Positions 21,155 to 30,459 are shown, counted from the stretch's first letter. The stretch: DNA of 64,000 bases from Streptomyces ferrugineus (GCF_015160855.1 NZ_CP063373.1:2852001-2916000); one strand, 5' to 3'. Numbers and translations: made by a program. The notes: generated by a model from the letters alone, not told the origin.

Positions 21155-21248
21155 TAGACTGGCCCCATGGCCATTCTCCTCGCGCATTAGACGGCGGGAA
21201 CGTCCTCAGCCGTCCACCCCGCCACCCACCCCGCCCTGGAGTCTGTCC
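21155..21248 (+). promoter_or_regulatory. Promoter -10 and possible attenuator leader for the ABC-F gene
   Basis: TAGACT at 21155-21160 looks like a -10 element placed six bases before the ATG of a seven-codon ORF, which would make that ORF leaderless. After the ORF stop, the sequence GGCGGG (about 21193-21198) can pair with the CCCGCC formed near 21217-21224, giving a hairpin just before the ABC-F start region. No convincing -35 is visible. This arrangement resembles ribosome-mediated attenuation leaders described for antibiotic-resistance ABC-F genes. Confidence 0.45.
21167..21190 (+). CDS. Seven-residue upstream ORF (MAILLAH) in the ABC-F leader
   Basis: The codons ATG GCC ATT CTC CTC GCG CAT TAG encode MAILLAH. 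The ORF ends 58 bases before the GTG start of the ABC-F gene. Its ATG sits where transcription from the TAGACT box would start, so it may be translated without a leader. It is too short to be a functional protein by itself; a sensory role, with ribosomes stalling or pausing on it to change folding downstream, is inference from position and from what is known of ABC-F leaders. Confidence 0.4.
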   Translation: MAILLAH

Positions 21249-22847
<1,599 letters not shown>

Positions 22848-23182
22848 TCGAATGCGTGATCAACAGCGTATGGATCATTCGGCCCATCCGTGATCCATCA
22901 TCTGTGTGAGATCTCCTCATACCGAGGTGTGTGCTACATCGAATTCGCGGCCGAGTCCTTTATCGACAAGGGCTCGGCCGTCGTACTGCTCTGACCTGGG
23001 GCTTCGTAAAAGAACCCGTTCGGGCGTACGGACAGCACTCATCGGAATTCATGATTCCGCATGTGGGGATGTGCTCCTGTCGTCAAAACCCTGTCTCACG
23101 GACCTTGCCGAATGGGTGGCCATGAAGGCCCGGAGGGGTGATCATGAGGAGACCAGAGCGCACTTCCCATGAGGAGGCACGG
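22848..23182. other. 335-base intergenic region without a supported gene
   Basis: This is lower in GC than its surroundings and non-coding by codon bias. Near the start is an imperfect inverted repeat (CGAATGCGTGATC against GATCATTCGGC, about 22850-22890) that could terminate ABC-F transcription. The rest must hold the promoter of the small HTH gene, but I see no confident -35/-10 pair. Confidence 0.4.
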
Positions 23183-23404
23183 GTGGCCGAGACTCTGAAG
23201 AAGGGCAGCCGGGTAACCGGCGCCGCGCGCGACAAGCTCGCGGCAGACCTGAAGAAGAAGTACGACTCCGGTGCGAGCATTCGGGCACTGGCCGAGGAAA
23301 CCGGCCGCTCGTATGGCTTCGTACACCGGATGCTCAGCGAATCGGGCGTCACGCTTCGTGGGCGTGGCGGGGCGACGCGGGGCAAGAAGGCCGCATCGTC
23401 CTGA
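23183..23404 (+). CDS. Small helix-turn-helix protein
   Basis: 73 aa, very basic at both ends. The core, KLAADLKKKYDSGASIRALA followed by EETGRSYGFVHRMLSESGVT, is a resolvase/transposase-like helix-turn-helix (GASIRALAEETGRSYGFVHR) closed by LRGRGGATRGKK. I recognise this as a protein kept in nearly identical form across Streptomyces, function unknown; a DNA-binding or nucleoid role is plausible. GTG 23183 is the preferred start because a perfect GAGGAGG ribosome site lies seven bases upstream. An in-frame ATG at 23144 would add 13 residues. Confidence 0.88.
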   Translation: MAETLKKGSRVTGAARDKLAADLKKKYDSGASIRALAEETGRSYGFVHRMLSESGVTLRGRGGATRGKKAASS

Positions 23405-23433
23405 GCCCGGGCGGCCCATCGCTTCGATGGTGG

Positions 23434-23465
23434 CCACCCGGTCGGTCGGCTGACTGACCGGGTGG
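23434..23465 (+). terminator. Hairpin terminator after the small HTH gene
   Basis: Inverted repeat CCACCCGGTCGGTC / GACTGACCGGGTGG with a GGCT loop; 13 of 14 pairs match. It begins 30 bases after the HTH stop codon and ends about 70 bases before the enoyl-CoA hydratase start, and is followed by TTACT. Confidence 0.8.
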
Positions 23466-23534
23466 TTACTGTGCAGTCACTTAGGGGGTGCCCTCCGGGC
23501 ATCCCGAGATGACCGCACTCATCGGAGGCGCCCC

Positions 23535-24338
23535 ATGGCTTCGCCCGACCAGGACCTTGCTCCCCTGCTCGACAAGAACGGCGTACGGCTCACCGTCGAC
23601 GGCGCGATCGCCACGGTGACCCTGGACAACCCGGCCAAGCGCAATGCGCAGAGCCCCGCCATGTGGCGGACGCTCGCCGAGGCCGGGCGGGCCCTGCCCG
23701 GCCATGTGCGGGTCGCTGTGCTGCGCGGTGAGGGCAAGTCCTTCTCCGCCGGACTCGACCGGCAGATGTTCACGCCCGAGGGGATCGAGGGCGAGCCCTC
23801 GTTCATCGACCTCGCGCGCAGCAGCGACGGCGAACTCGACGCTGCCATCGCCGAGTTCCAGGAGGGCTTCACCTGGTGGCGGCGCAACGACATCGTGTCG
23901 ATCGCCGCCGTGCAGGGCCATGCCATCGGGGCGGGCTTCCAGCTCGCGCTCGCCTGTGACGTGCGCGTCGTCGCCGACGACGTGCAGTTCGCCATGCGCG
24001 AGACCAGCCTCGGGCTGGTGCCGGACCTGACGGGCACGCATCCGCTCGTCGGCCTGGTCGGATACGGCCGTGCGCTGGAGATCTGTGTGACGGGGCGCTT
24101 CGTCGCGGCCGAGGAGGCCGTGAGCAGCGGACTCGCCAACCTCGCGGTGCCCGCCGACCAGCTCGACGACGCCGTACGGGATCTGGCGGGGGCGATCGTG
24201 GCCGCGCCGCGCGACGCGGTCATCGAGACCAAGGCGCTGATTCGTGGTGCCGTGGATCGCACCTACGACGAGCAGCGCGGCGCCGAGCGGGCCGCGCAGG
24301 CGCGTCGGCTGCGGGATCTGGCCGGCCTCGGCGAATAG
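23535..24338 (+). CDS. Enoyl-CoA hydratase/isomerase family protein
   Basis: 267 aa, crotonase fold. The CoA-binding segment VTLDNPAKRNAQSPAMWRTL lies near residue 28 and the first oxyanion-hole segment, GEGKSFSAGLDRQMF, near 66-75. The second (IAAVQGHAIGAGFQLALACD, near 125) includes the conserved Gly. The usual catalytic glutamates of enoyl-CoA hydratase 1 are not obvious: the ETSLGLVPDLTGTHPLVGLV block carries an Asp, as in dienoyl-CoA isomerase-like or carboxylating subfamilies. Hence the exact reaction (hydratase, isomerase or other) is unresolved. The GGAGG-like ribosome site fits the ATG at 23535. It is convergent with the next gene. Confidence 0.88.
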   Translation: MASPDQDLAPLLDKNGVRLTVDGAIATVTLDNPAKRNAQSPAMWRTLAEAGRALPGHVRVAVLRGEGKSFSAGLDRQMFTPEGIEGEPSFIDLARSSDGELDAAIAEFQEGFTWWRRNDIVSIAAVQGHAIGAGFQLALACDVRVVADDVQFAMRETSLGLVPDLTGTHPLVGLVGYGRALEICVTGRFVAAEEAVSSGLANLAVPADQLDDAVRDLAGAIVAAPRDAVIETKALIRGAVDRTYDEQRGAERAAQARRLRDLAGLGE

Positions 24339-24358
24339 ACCGCACGAACCCGCGCCGG

Positions 24359-25093
24359 TCAGCCGACGGCCGTCACCAGCACCGCCACCGTCGGACGATC
24401 CGCCACCGCCTCGCGCACCTTCCGGCGGACCTCCCGGGCCACGTCCAGGGCCCGGCGGTCCGCGCTCACCGCGATCTCCACGCGCATGTGCCGGTGCGCC
24501 AGGGCGGTCGCGGACCGCCGCTGCTCGATGTGCACCGCATGCCCCAACCCGCCCAGGACGCCGGTCAGTCCAACGACCCCCGGCACCGCCAGGGCGGCGG
24601 CCGCGACGCGCTCCTCGTCCGGGTCACCGGGCTCCGCGGCCCGGGCCGGCTCGGGCCGCCGTACCGGAGCGGGTCCGGCGTCCCCCTCCTCGTCCCCGTC
24701 GAGCAGGGCCGTCACCCGTAGGTCCACCTCGGTCACCGTCAGGCCGAGGCGGTCCGCCGCCGCGTCGGCCAGCAGGGCGCGCAGCCGGTCCGCCGTCGCG
24801 GGCAACGGCTCGGTCGCCCTCGCCGCGAAGTCGGCCGACACCCGCAGCGGCCCCGGTGGCAGGGCGCTCGGCGGGGGCGGTACGGCCGCCTCGTGCGCCT
24901 CCTCCGGGTCGGTGAGCGCGATCCGCAGCGCCCCCAGCCGTACCCCGCGCATGTCCCCGGCCGCGCGCCGCAGCGCCGCCTCGGCCGCCCTCTCGGAGAT
25001 CCAGGCGCCGTCCCGCGCACCGCCCAGCGGCAGCAGCCGACCAAGGCCCACCTGATCCCGAACCGCCCGCGCCCATCCGTCGACTGTCGTCAT
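24359..25093 (-). CDS. Conserved Streptomyces protein flanking the alkaline-shock cluster
   Basis: 244 aa. No domain with a defined activity is recognised; similar proteins are often labelled 'nucleopolyhedrovirus P10 family', a name without functional meaning here. The protein is Ala/Arg rich. The N-terminal part, WISERAAEAALRRAAGDMRG, and the C-terminal half, VPGVVGLTGVLGGLGHAVHI and VEIAVSADRRALDVAREVRR, resemble the Asp23/Gls24 pattern (VPGV... then alternating hydrophobic strands and VAREVR helix). It may therefore be a diverged, duplicated Asp23-like protein; this is inference. It is divergent from the asp23 gene, sharing 89 bases of upstream DNA. ATG 25093 is chosen over 25132. Confidence 0.75.
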   Translation of the reverse strand: MTTVDGWARAVRDQVGLGRLLPLGGARDGAWISERAAEAALRRAAGDMRGVRLGALRIALTDPEEAHEAAVPPPPSALPPGPLRVSADFAARATEPLPATADRLRALLADAAADRLGLTVTEVDLRVTALLDGDEEGDAGPAPVRRPEPARAAEPGDPDEERVAAAALAVPGVVGLTGVLGGLGHAVHIEQRRSATALAHRHMRVEIAVSADRRALDVAREVRRKVREAVADRPTVAVLVTAVG

Positions 25094-25182
25094 TCCTCCA
25101 GCCTGCCGCATCCCCGGGGCGCGGTGGGGCAACCGCGCTTACGGTGGTCGAAGGAACGACAGACCGAAAGGGACGTACGGCG

Positions 25183-25671
25183 ATGACCGACATGGAGCAG
25201 GACCGGACGCAGAACCCTGAGGAGACGGCGCCCCCCGTGGCGCCCACGCCGCGCAAGGCCGCCAAGCGGGGCGGCGGGGACCCGGCGAGCCGCGGCCGCA
25301 CCACCATCGCCGACGGCGTCGTCGAGAAGATCGCCGGAATGGCGGCGCGCGACGTGGTCGGTGTGCACGCGATGGGCAGCGGGATCAGCCGCACCTTCGG
25401 TGCCGTACGGGAACGGGTGCCCGGCACGGCGAAATCCGTGACGCGCGGCGTCAAGGCCGAGGTCGGCGAGGTGCAGACCGCGCTCGACCTGGAGATCGTC
25501 GTCGACTACGGCGTGTCCATCGCCGACGTGGCCCGGGCCGTGCGGGAGAACGTGATCGCCGGCGTCGAGCGGATGACCGGCCTGGAAGTCGTCGAGGTCA
25601 ACATCGCGGTGAGTGATGTGAAGCTTCCCGAGGAAGAGGAAGAGGAGTCGGAGCAGCCCCGGATCCAGTGA
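25183..25671 (+). CDS. Asp23/Gls24 family envelope stress protein
   Basis: 162 aa. After a disordered charged N-terminus comes the Asp23 domain: TTIADGVVEKIAGMAARDVV then GVHAMG, LDLEIVVDYGVSIADVARAV and VIAGVERMTGLEVVEVNIAV. The C-terminus is a run of acidic residues. In Firmicutes Asp23 is held at the membrane by AmaP and supports envelope homeostasis under alkaline stress; the actinobacterial role is less clear. This is the first gene of a five-gene plus-strand run that includes a second Asp23 protein and an AmaP-like gene. ATG 25183 is preceded by a GGGACGTACGGCG stretch rather than a strong ribosome site. Confidence 0.92.
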   Translation: MTDMEQDRTQNPEETAPPVAPTPRKAAKRGGGDPASRGRTTIADGVVEKIAGMAARDVVGVHAMGSGISRTFGAVRERVPGTAKSVTRGVKAEVGEVQTALDLEIVVDYGVSIADVARAVRENVIAGVERMTGLEVVEVNIAVSDVKLPEEEEEESEQPRIQ

Positions 25672-25721
25672 CGCCGACGCGATGAGGCACCGGCGGCACC
25701 CGCAACCGAATGGAGGGCACC

Positions 25722-25913
25722 ATGAGCATGGCCGTGGTCGGCATGATCGCCGGCATGGCGCTGGGCTTCGCCGGCTACTTCGGCGGGTTCGGCGCCTTCG
25801 TGCTGGTGGCGGCGCTGGGCGCCGTCGGGTTCGTCGTCGGCAGGTTCCTGGAGGGGGACTACGAGCTCGGCGACTTCTTCCGCCAGCGTGACGGCCGACG
25901 CGACCGGCGGTGA
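25722..25913 (+). CDS. Small membrane protein of the Asp23 cluster
   Basis: 63 aa. Two adjacent hydrophobic segments, AVVGMIAGMALGFAGYFGGF and GAFVLVAALGAVGFVVGRFL, are followed by a polar tail with GDYELGDFFRQRDGRRDRR. Size and position match the small (DUF2273-like) membrane proteins that accompany Asp23 genes and may serve as a membrane tether. The start ATG 25722 has a GGAGGG ribosome site seven bases upstream. The last four bases (GTGA) are shared with the start of the next gene, so translation is likely coupled. Confidence 0.85.
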   Translation: MSMAVVGMIAGMALGFAGYFGGFGAFVLVAALGAVGFVVGRFLEGDYELGDFFRQRDGRRDRR

Positions 25914-26320
25914 CGTCCGTGAGCGCTCAGGCCGCGGAAGTCGGCGGACCGGCGGCCGTCGTCGTCCCGCCCGGTGAGCGCGGGGCGACCTGGATCGCCG
26001 ACCGGGTCGTCACGAAGATCGCCTCACAGGCGGCGCGCGAGGCGGTGGGGCGGCTGCCCAAGGACGCCGCACGGCCCTACGCCCATGTCGTCGTGCGCCC
26101 CCAGGCCGCCGAGGGCGCCGCCGTCGACGCCGCCCGGGTCCGCGTCCATGTGGAGCTCGACTACCCGTGCGACATCGGGTCCCGGTGCGCGGCCGTGCGT
26201 CGGCATGTCGTGGAGCGGGTAGGCGCGTTGGTGGGCATGGAGGTGCCGGAGGTCGCCGTGCACGTGGAGCGGCTGCACCCGGCGCCCGGACAGGGCGCGG
26301 CACAGGGGAGGACCCGATGA
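25910..26320 (+). CDS. Second Asp23/Gls24-like protein
   Basis: 136 aa. A shorter, more diverged member: ATWIADRVVTKIASQAAREAV corresponds to the N-terminal helix, VHVELDYPCDIGSRCAAVRR to the central strands, and VERVGALVGMEVPEVAVHVE to the C-terminal motif. It starts with GTG at 25910 inside the previous stop region (GTGA) and ends at ATGA shared with the next gene. Having two different Asp23 proteins in one operon suggests a heteromeric assembly, which is inference. It is probably cytoplasmic at the membrane face. Confidence 0.87.
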   Translation: MTSVSAQAAEVGGPAAVVVPPGERGATWIADRVVTKIASQAAREAVGRLPKDAARPYAHVVVRPQAAEGAAVDAARVRVHVELDYPCDIGSRCAAVRRHVVERVGALVGMEVPEVAVHVERLHPAPGQGAAQGRTR

Positions 26321-26997
26321 GCGAGTCCCAGCCTTCCGAGGGCACCACACAACGGCTCCCGGTCCTGGAGAAGGAGACCGGACCGGAACCCCTCGACCAG
26401 TCGGCGTCGGCGGCGGACTACGATCCCCCGTCCGCGCTCGACGGCGAGGGCGGACGCGAGGGCCGCTTCTGGTCGGCACGCCGGATCCCGGCCGCGATCA
26501 CGGCACTCCTGCTGATGGTCGTCGCGGGCTTCTTCCTGTACGACATCGCCGCCGTGCGCGCCGACCGGCCCGCCATGCGCTGGCGCCGGGAACTGGCCCA
26601 GCAGCTCGCCGCGCGCCCCCTCGACGACGTCTGGGTGCTCGTCGGCGCGGGCGTCACCGCCGCCCTCGGCCTGTGGCTGCTCGTCCTGGCCACCACGCCC
26701 GGTCTGCGCCGGGTGCTGCCGATGCGGCGCACCCACACCGACGTACGCGCCGGACTCCACCGCGACCTGGCCGCCCTGGTCCTGCGCGACCGGGCCATGG
26801 AGATCTCCGGCGTCCAGTCGGTACGGGTACGGGTGCGCCGGTCCCGGGCCGATGTCCGCGCCGTCTCCCATTTCCGCGAACTGGACGACGTACGCGCCGA
26901 CCTGGACGCCGCGCTCGCCGACGCGATCAGGGGCCTGGGGCTGGCCCGCCCGCCCGCGCTGTCGGTGCGGGTACGGCGGCCCGGACGGAAGGGGTGA
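26317..26997 (+). CDS. DUF6286-like membrane protein of the Asp23 cluster
   Basis: 226 aa. About 60 polar N-terminal residues are followed by two membrane segments (ITALLLMVVAGFFLYDIAAV near 62-81 and WVLVGAGVTAALGLWLLVLA near 103-122). A basic C-terminal cytoplasmic domain follows, with MEISGVQSVRVRVRRSRADV and LDDVRADLDAALADAIRGLG. The strand-helix pattern of this last domain resembles a degenerate Asp23/AmaP fold. It begins at ATG 26317 overlapping the previous stop and ends in GTGA shared with the AmaP-like gene, so all five genes appear translationally linked. Confidence 0.83.
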   Translation: MSESQPSEGTTQRLPVLEKETGPEPLDQSASAADYDPPSALDGEGGREGRFWSARRIPAAITALLLMVVAGFFLYDIAAVRADRPAMRWRRELAQQLAARPLDDVWVLVGAGVTAALGLWLLVLATTPGLRRVLPMRRTHTDVRAGLHRDLAALVLRDRAMEISGVQSVRVRVRRSRADVRAVSHFRELDDVRADLDAALADAIRGLGLARPPALSVRVRRPGRKG

Positions 26998-27581
26998 GGG
27001 CCGTGCTCAGGGTGGTCAACCGGGTACTGATCGGGCTCGTCGGACTGGTCCTTCTCGTCATCGGCGGCTCGGTGCTCGCCGTGGGCCTGGGGGCGCCGGC
27101 GCCCTCCTGGTGGATCCACGACGACCGCCACGACGTCCTGCTCAGCGACGCCGAGCGGACCCGCTGGCGGGACGACGGCTGGTGGTGGCCGACGGTCATC
27201 GCCGTCCTGGCCGTCCTGCTGCTGCTCGCCCTGTGGTGGCTGACCGCGAACCTCCGCCGACGCCGCCTCGCCGAGGTCCTGGTGGACACGGGGGACGGCG
27301 AGGGCGCACTGCTGCGGGGCCGGGCCCTGGAGACCGTACTGGCGAACGAGGCGGCGACACAGGAGGGCGTCCAACGCGCCCACGTCCACCTGACGGGCAG
27401 GCGCAGCACTCCGGAGACCCGGGTACGGCTCCTGCTGCAACCGCACGTGGACCCAGGGGCGGCGCTGAACGACCTCACCACCCAGGCCCTGGCCCACGCC
27501 CGCAGTTCGGCGGGCCTGGCGTCACTGCCGACCGAGGTCCGCCTCAGGGGCGTCAAGCACGGGGCCGAAAGGGTCAGTTGA
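26994..27581 (+). CDS. AmaP-like alkaline shock response membrane anchor protein
   Basis: 195 aa. The start is LRVVNRVLIGLVGLVLLVIG, the typical AmaP beginning, followed by a periplasmic loop (WWIHDDRHDVLLSDAERTRW). The second membrane helix is TVIAVLAVLLLLALWWLTAN (about 66-85). The cytoplasmic domain has GALLRGRALETVLANEAATQ and a final AHARSSAGLASLPTEVRLRG. In Staphylococcus AmaP anchors Asp23 to the membrane. I chose GTG 26994 because it overlaps the upstream stop by four bases; GTG 27003 is possible. It ends seven bases before the convergent SDR gene. Confidence 0.85.
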   Translation: MRAVLRVVNRVLIGLVGLVLLVIGGSVLAVGLGAPAPSWWIHDDRHDVLLSDAERTRWRDDGWWWPTVIAVLAVLLLLALWWLTANLRRRRLAEVLVDTGDGEGALLRGRALETVLANEAATQEGVQRAHVHLTGRRSTPETRVRLLLQPHVDPGAALNDLTTQALAHARSSAGLASLPTEVRLRGVKHGAERVS

Positions 27582-27588
27582 CCCGCTG

Positions 27589-28344
27589 TCAGAATCCGTG
27601 CCGCATGCCGCCGTCCACCGGCAACATGATCCCGGTCAGATAGGACGCGGCGGGAGACAGCAAGAACGCCGCCGCACGCCCGAATTCCTCCGGCGTCCCA
27701 TAACGCCGCAGCGGAATACGCGCCTCGTGCCCCGCCCGCGTCGCCTCCGGGTCGGCGGACAGGCCGTCCAGCTCGCGCACGCGGTCCGTGTCGATCCGGG
27801 ACGGCAGCAGGCCCACGACCCGGATCCCCCGCGGCCCCAGCTCGTCCGCGAGGGACTTCGCGAACCCGGCGAGCCCCGGCCGCAGCCCGTTGGAGATGGT
27901 CAGCGCCGGAATCGGCTCGTGCACCGAGGCCGACAGCACGAACCCGATGACCCCGCCCTCGTCGAGCTCCGCCGCCGCCGTCCGCGCGAGCCGGACCGCA
28001 CCCAGGAACACCGACTCGAACGCCGCCCGCCACTGCTCGTCCGTGTTGTCCGCGACGAACCCGGCCGGCGGCCCCCCGACGCTCACCAGGATGCCGTCGA
28101 AGCCCCCGAACGCGTCGCGCGCGGCGGCGATCAGCCGCGCCGGCGCCTCCGTGTCGGCGTTGTCGACGGCCACCCCGACCGCGTTCGGCCCCAACTCGGC
28201 GGCGGCCGCGGCGACCCGCTTGTCGTCCCTGCCGGTCACCACCACCTTCGCCCCGTCGGCCACCAGCTCACGCGCCGCCGCGTTGCCCAGCCCACGGGTG
28301 GCACCCGTGACGACGTACACCCGGTCCTTCAGTCCAAGATCCAT
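27589..28344 (-). CDS. Atypical SDR family oxidoreductase (3-oxoacyl-ACP reductase-like)
   Basis: 251 aa, Rossmann fold. The cofactor motif VVTGATRGLGNAAARELVAD (TGxxxGxG) is intact near residue 12, and GRDDK after strand 2 suggests NADP preference. LVSVGGPPAGFVADNTDEQW replaces the usual NAG motif. At the active site LSASVHEPIPALTISNGLRP lacks the YxxxK pair: Ser and Arg stand at the expected Tyr and Lys positions. This pattern is known for a FabG-like subgroup, so either it uses another mechanism or it is not a standard reductase. It begins five bases after the GH15 stop and is the last gene of the symporter-sigma operon. Confidence 0.85.
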   Translation of the reverse strand: MDLGLKDRVYVVTGATRGLGNAAARELVADGAKVVVTGRDDKRVAAAAAELGPNAVGVAVDNADTEAPARLIAAARDAFGGFDGILVSVGGPPAGFVADNTDEQWRAAFESVFLGAVRLARTAAAELDEGGVIGFVLSASVHEPIPALTISNGLRPGLAGFAKSLADELGPRGIRVVGLLPSRIDTDRVRELDGLSADPEATRAGHEARIPLRRYGTPEEFGRAAAFLLSPAASYLTGIMLPVDGGMRHGF

Positions 28345-28349
28345 GGCCC

Positions 28350-30137
28350 CTATCCTGCCCCGTCGCCCCCGAACAGGGCGAGGGCGGTGTTCACCAGGCC
28401 GATATGGCTGAAGGCCTGCGGGAAGTTGCCGAGCTGGCGGCCGGAGACGGGGTCGTACTCCTCCGACAGCAGACCCACGTCGTTGGTGAGTCCCACCAGC
28501 CGGTCGAACAACTCCCGCGCCTCCTGGGTACGGCCCGTCATGTGCAGCGCCTCCGCGAGCCAGAACGAGCAGGCCAGGAACGTGCCCTCGTCGCCGGGCA
28601 GCCCGTCCACGGTCGTGCCCTCGGTGCTGTAGCGGCGCAGGAAGCCCTCATGACTGAGCTCGGCGCGGATCGCGTCGATGGTGCCGACGACACGCGGGTC
28701 GTCGGGCGGCAGGAAGCCGACGCGCGGGATGAGCAGCAGCGCGGCGTCGAGCTCACGGGAGCCGTAGGACTGCGTGAAGGTGTTGCGTTCGGCGTCGTAG
28801 CCCTTCTCGCACACCTCGCGGTGCACCTCGTCGCGCATCTCCCGCCAGCCGTCGAGGTCGCCCTGAAGCTTCGGGTACTTCTCCAGTGCGCGCACGGCAC
28901 GGTCCGCGGCCACCCACACCATCACCTTCGAGTGCACGAAGTGACGGCGGCCGCCGCGCACCTCCCACAGCCCCTCGTCGGGCTGCCGCCATGCCGAGCG
29001 CAGCCACTCGACGAGCGCGGCCTGGATCGCCCACATGTGCGGCCTGGCGGGCAGTCCCGCGTCCCGGGCCAGCGCGAGGGTGTCCATGACCTCGCCGTAC
29101 ACGTCCAACTGGAGCTGGTCCACGGCCTGGTTGCCGATGCGCACGGGGGAGGAGCCGGCGTAGCCGGGCAGCCAGGGCACCTCCCACTCGGGCAGCCGCC
29201 GCTCGCCCGCCAGGCCGTACATGATCTGCAGATCGGCCGGGTCACCGGCGACCGCGCGCACCAGCCAGTCGCGCCAGGCCTCGGCCTCCTCGCGATAGCC
29301 CGCCGACAGGCCGACGTTGAGGGTGAGGGTGGAGTCGCGCAGCCAGCAGTAGCGGTAGTCCCAGTTGCGGACGCCGCCCAGCTCCTCGGGCAGCGAGGTG
29401 GTGGGGGCGGCGACGATGCCGCCGGTCGGCCGGTAGGTGAGGGCCTTGAGGGTGATCAGGGAGCGGACGACGGTGTCGCGGTACGGGCCGTCGTAGGGGC
29501 AGTTCCCCACCCACCCGCGCCAGTCCCGGACGCTGCTGTGCAGCGCCTTGTACGGGTCGACGAGGGGCGGGCGCGGCTCGTGCGAGGGGTGCCAGGTGAG
29601 GACGAACGCGACCTTCTCGCCCTTGGCGACGGTGAACTCCGAGTGCGTACCGAGGTCCTCCCCCCAGGTGTGCACCGCGGGTTCGCTGCGCAGCCAGACC
29701 GAGTCGGGGCCGGCGACGGCGACCCGGTGGCCGCGGGACTCGCGCACCCAGGGCACGATCGAGCCGTAGTCGAAGCGGATCCGCAGGGTGCTGCGCACCG
29801 TGACGCGGCCGTGCAACCCCTCGACGATGCGCACCAGGTCGGGGGCGCGGTCGCGTTGGGGCATCAGGTCGGTGACGCGGATCGCGCCGTCGGCGGTCTC
29901 CCACTCGGTGTCGAGCACCAGGGTGTCCGGGCGGTAGGCGCGGCGCGTGCAGGGGCCCTTGGCGTGCTTGGGGGCGATGCGCCAGTGGCCGTTGTCGTCG
30001 TCGCCGAGCAGTCTGGCGAAGCAGGCCGCCGAGTCGAACCGGGGCAGGCACAGCCAGTCGACGGACCCGTCCCTGCCGATGAGGGCAGCCGTCTGCTCGT
30101 CGCTGATCAGGGCGTAGTCCTCGATGCGCTGCTGCAC
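28350..30137 (-). CDS. Glycoside hydrolase family 15 protein (trehalase/glucoamylase type)
   Basis: 595 aa, full-length actinobacterial GH15. The N-terminal beta-sandwich region starts MQQRIEDYALISDEQTAALI and contains RDGSVDWLCLPRFDSAACFA, typical of this group. The (alpha/alpha)6 barrel has GGVRNWDYRYCWLRDSTLTL near 265 and GNQAVDQLQLDVYGEVMDTL near 345. VDGLPGDEGTFLACSFWLAE near 520 carries the probable catalytic acid region. Mycobacterial relatives hydrolyse trehalose; others act on starch-like glucans. No signal peptide, so probably cytoplasmic. GTG at 30137 has a GGGGGAA ribosome site. It follows the small membrane gene by 34 bases. Confidence 0.92.
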   Translation of the reverse strand: MQQRIEDYALISDEQTAALIGRDGSVDWLCLPRFDSAACFARLLGDDDNGHWRIAPKHAKGPCTRRAYRPDTLVLDTEWETADGAIRVTDLMPQRDRAPDLVRIVEGLHGRVTVRSTLRIRFDYGSIVPWVRESRGHRVAVAGPDSVWLRSEPAVHTWGEDLGTHSEFTVAKGEKVAFVLTWHPSHEPRPPLVDPYKALHSSVRDWRGWVGNCPYDGPYRDTVVRSLITLKALTYRPTGGIVAAPTTSLPEELGGVRNWDYRYCWLRDSTLTLNVGLSAGYREEAEAWRDWLVRAVAGDPADLQIMYGLAGERRLPEWEVPWLPGYAGSSPVRIGNQAVDQLQLDVYGEVMDTLALARDAGLPARPHMWAIQAALVEWLRSAWRQPDEGLWEVRGGRRHFVHSKVMVWVAADRAVRALEKYPKLQGDLDGWREMRDEVHREVCEKGYDAERNTFTQSYGSRELDAALLLIPRVGFLPPDDPRVVGTIDAIRAELSHEGFLRRYSTEGTTVDGLPGDEGTFLACSFWLAEALHMTGRTQEARELFDRLVGLTNDVGLLSEEYDPVSGRQLGNFPQAFSHIGLVNTALALFGGDGAG

Positions 30138-30171
30138 GCAGTTGCGGGTTCCCCCGGGGCCGGTGGGCCAA

Positions 30172-30459
30172 TCAGGGCTGGGGCCGGGGGAGTGACGCGC
30201 TCGCCGGGGACCCGGTGCCGGAGAAGATCACCCCGGGATCCGCCGGGGCGTGGTTGAGGACCCACAGCCCGATCAGCGTGGCCAGGGCGAACACGACGGC
30301 GACCAGGACGGCGAGGACGAGCCGGCGCCGGCGCTCCCGGCGCAGCCACTCGCCGCGCGCCGTGCGATAGGCGTCGGGCGGGGCCTGCACCCCGTCGGCG
30401 AGCGCGGCGAGCGCCTCACGCAGCTCCCGCTCGGTGCGGCCTGAAGTGGTCTCGTTCAT
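30172..30459 (-). CDS. Small single-pass membrane protein coupled to the sigma factor gene
   Basis: 95 aa. The N-terminal 47 residues are charged and cytoplasmic (ERELREALAALADGVQAPPD, then WLRRERRRR), followed by one membrane helix, LVLAVLVAVVFALATLIGLW, and about 27 polar external residues. The ATG at 30459 overlaps the sigma factor stop codon (ATGA). The topology and overlap are those of a short anti-sigma factor, although there is no recognisable zinc (HxxxCxxC) or RskA domain. So an anti-sigma role is inference. Short relatives of this kind often sit beside SigE-type sigma genes in Streptomyces. Confidence 0.75.
   Translation of the reverse strand: MNETTSGRTERELREALAALADGVQAPPDAYRTARGEWLRRERRRRLVLAVLVAVVFALATLIGLWVLNHAPADPGVIFSGTGSPASASLPRPQP

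Noticed and set aside
22906-23172. Small open frames between the ABC-F and HTH genes
   Set aside because: Codon bias is not coding-like and no ribosome site or homology pattern is visible; treated as non-coding.
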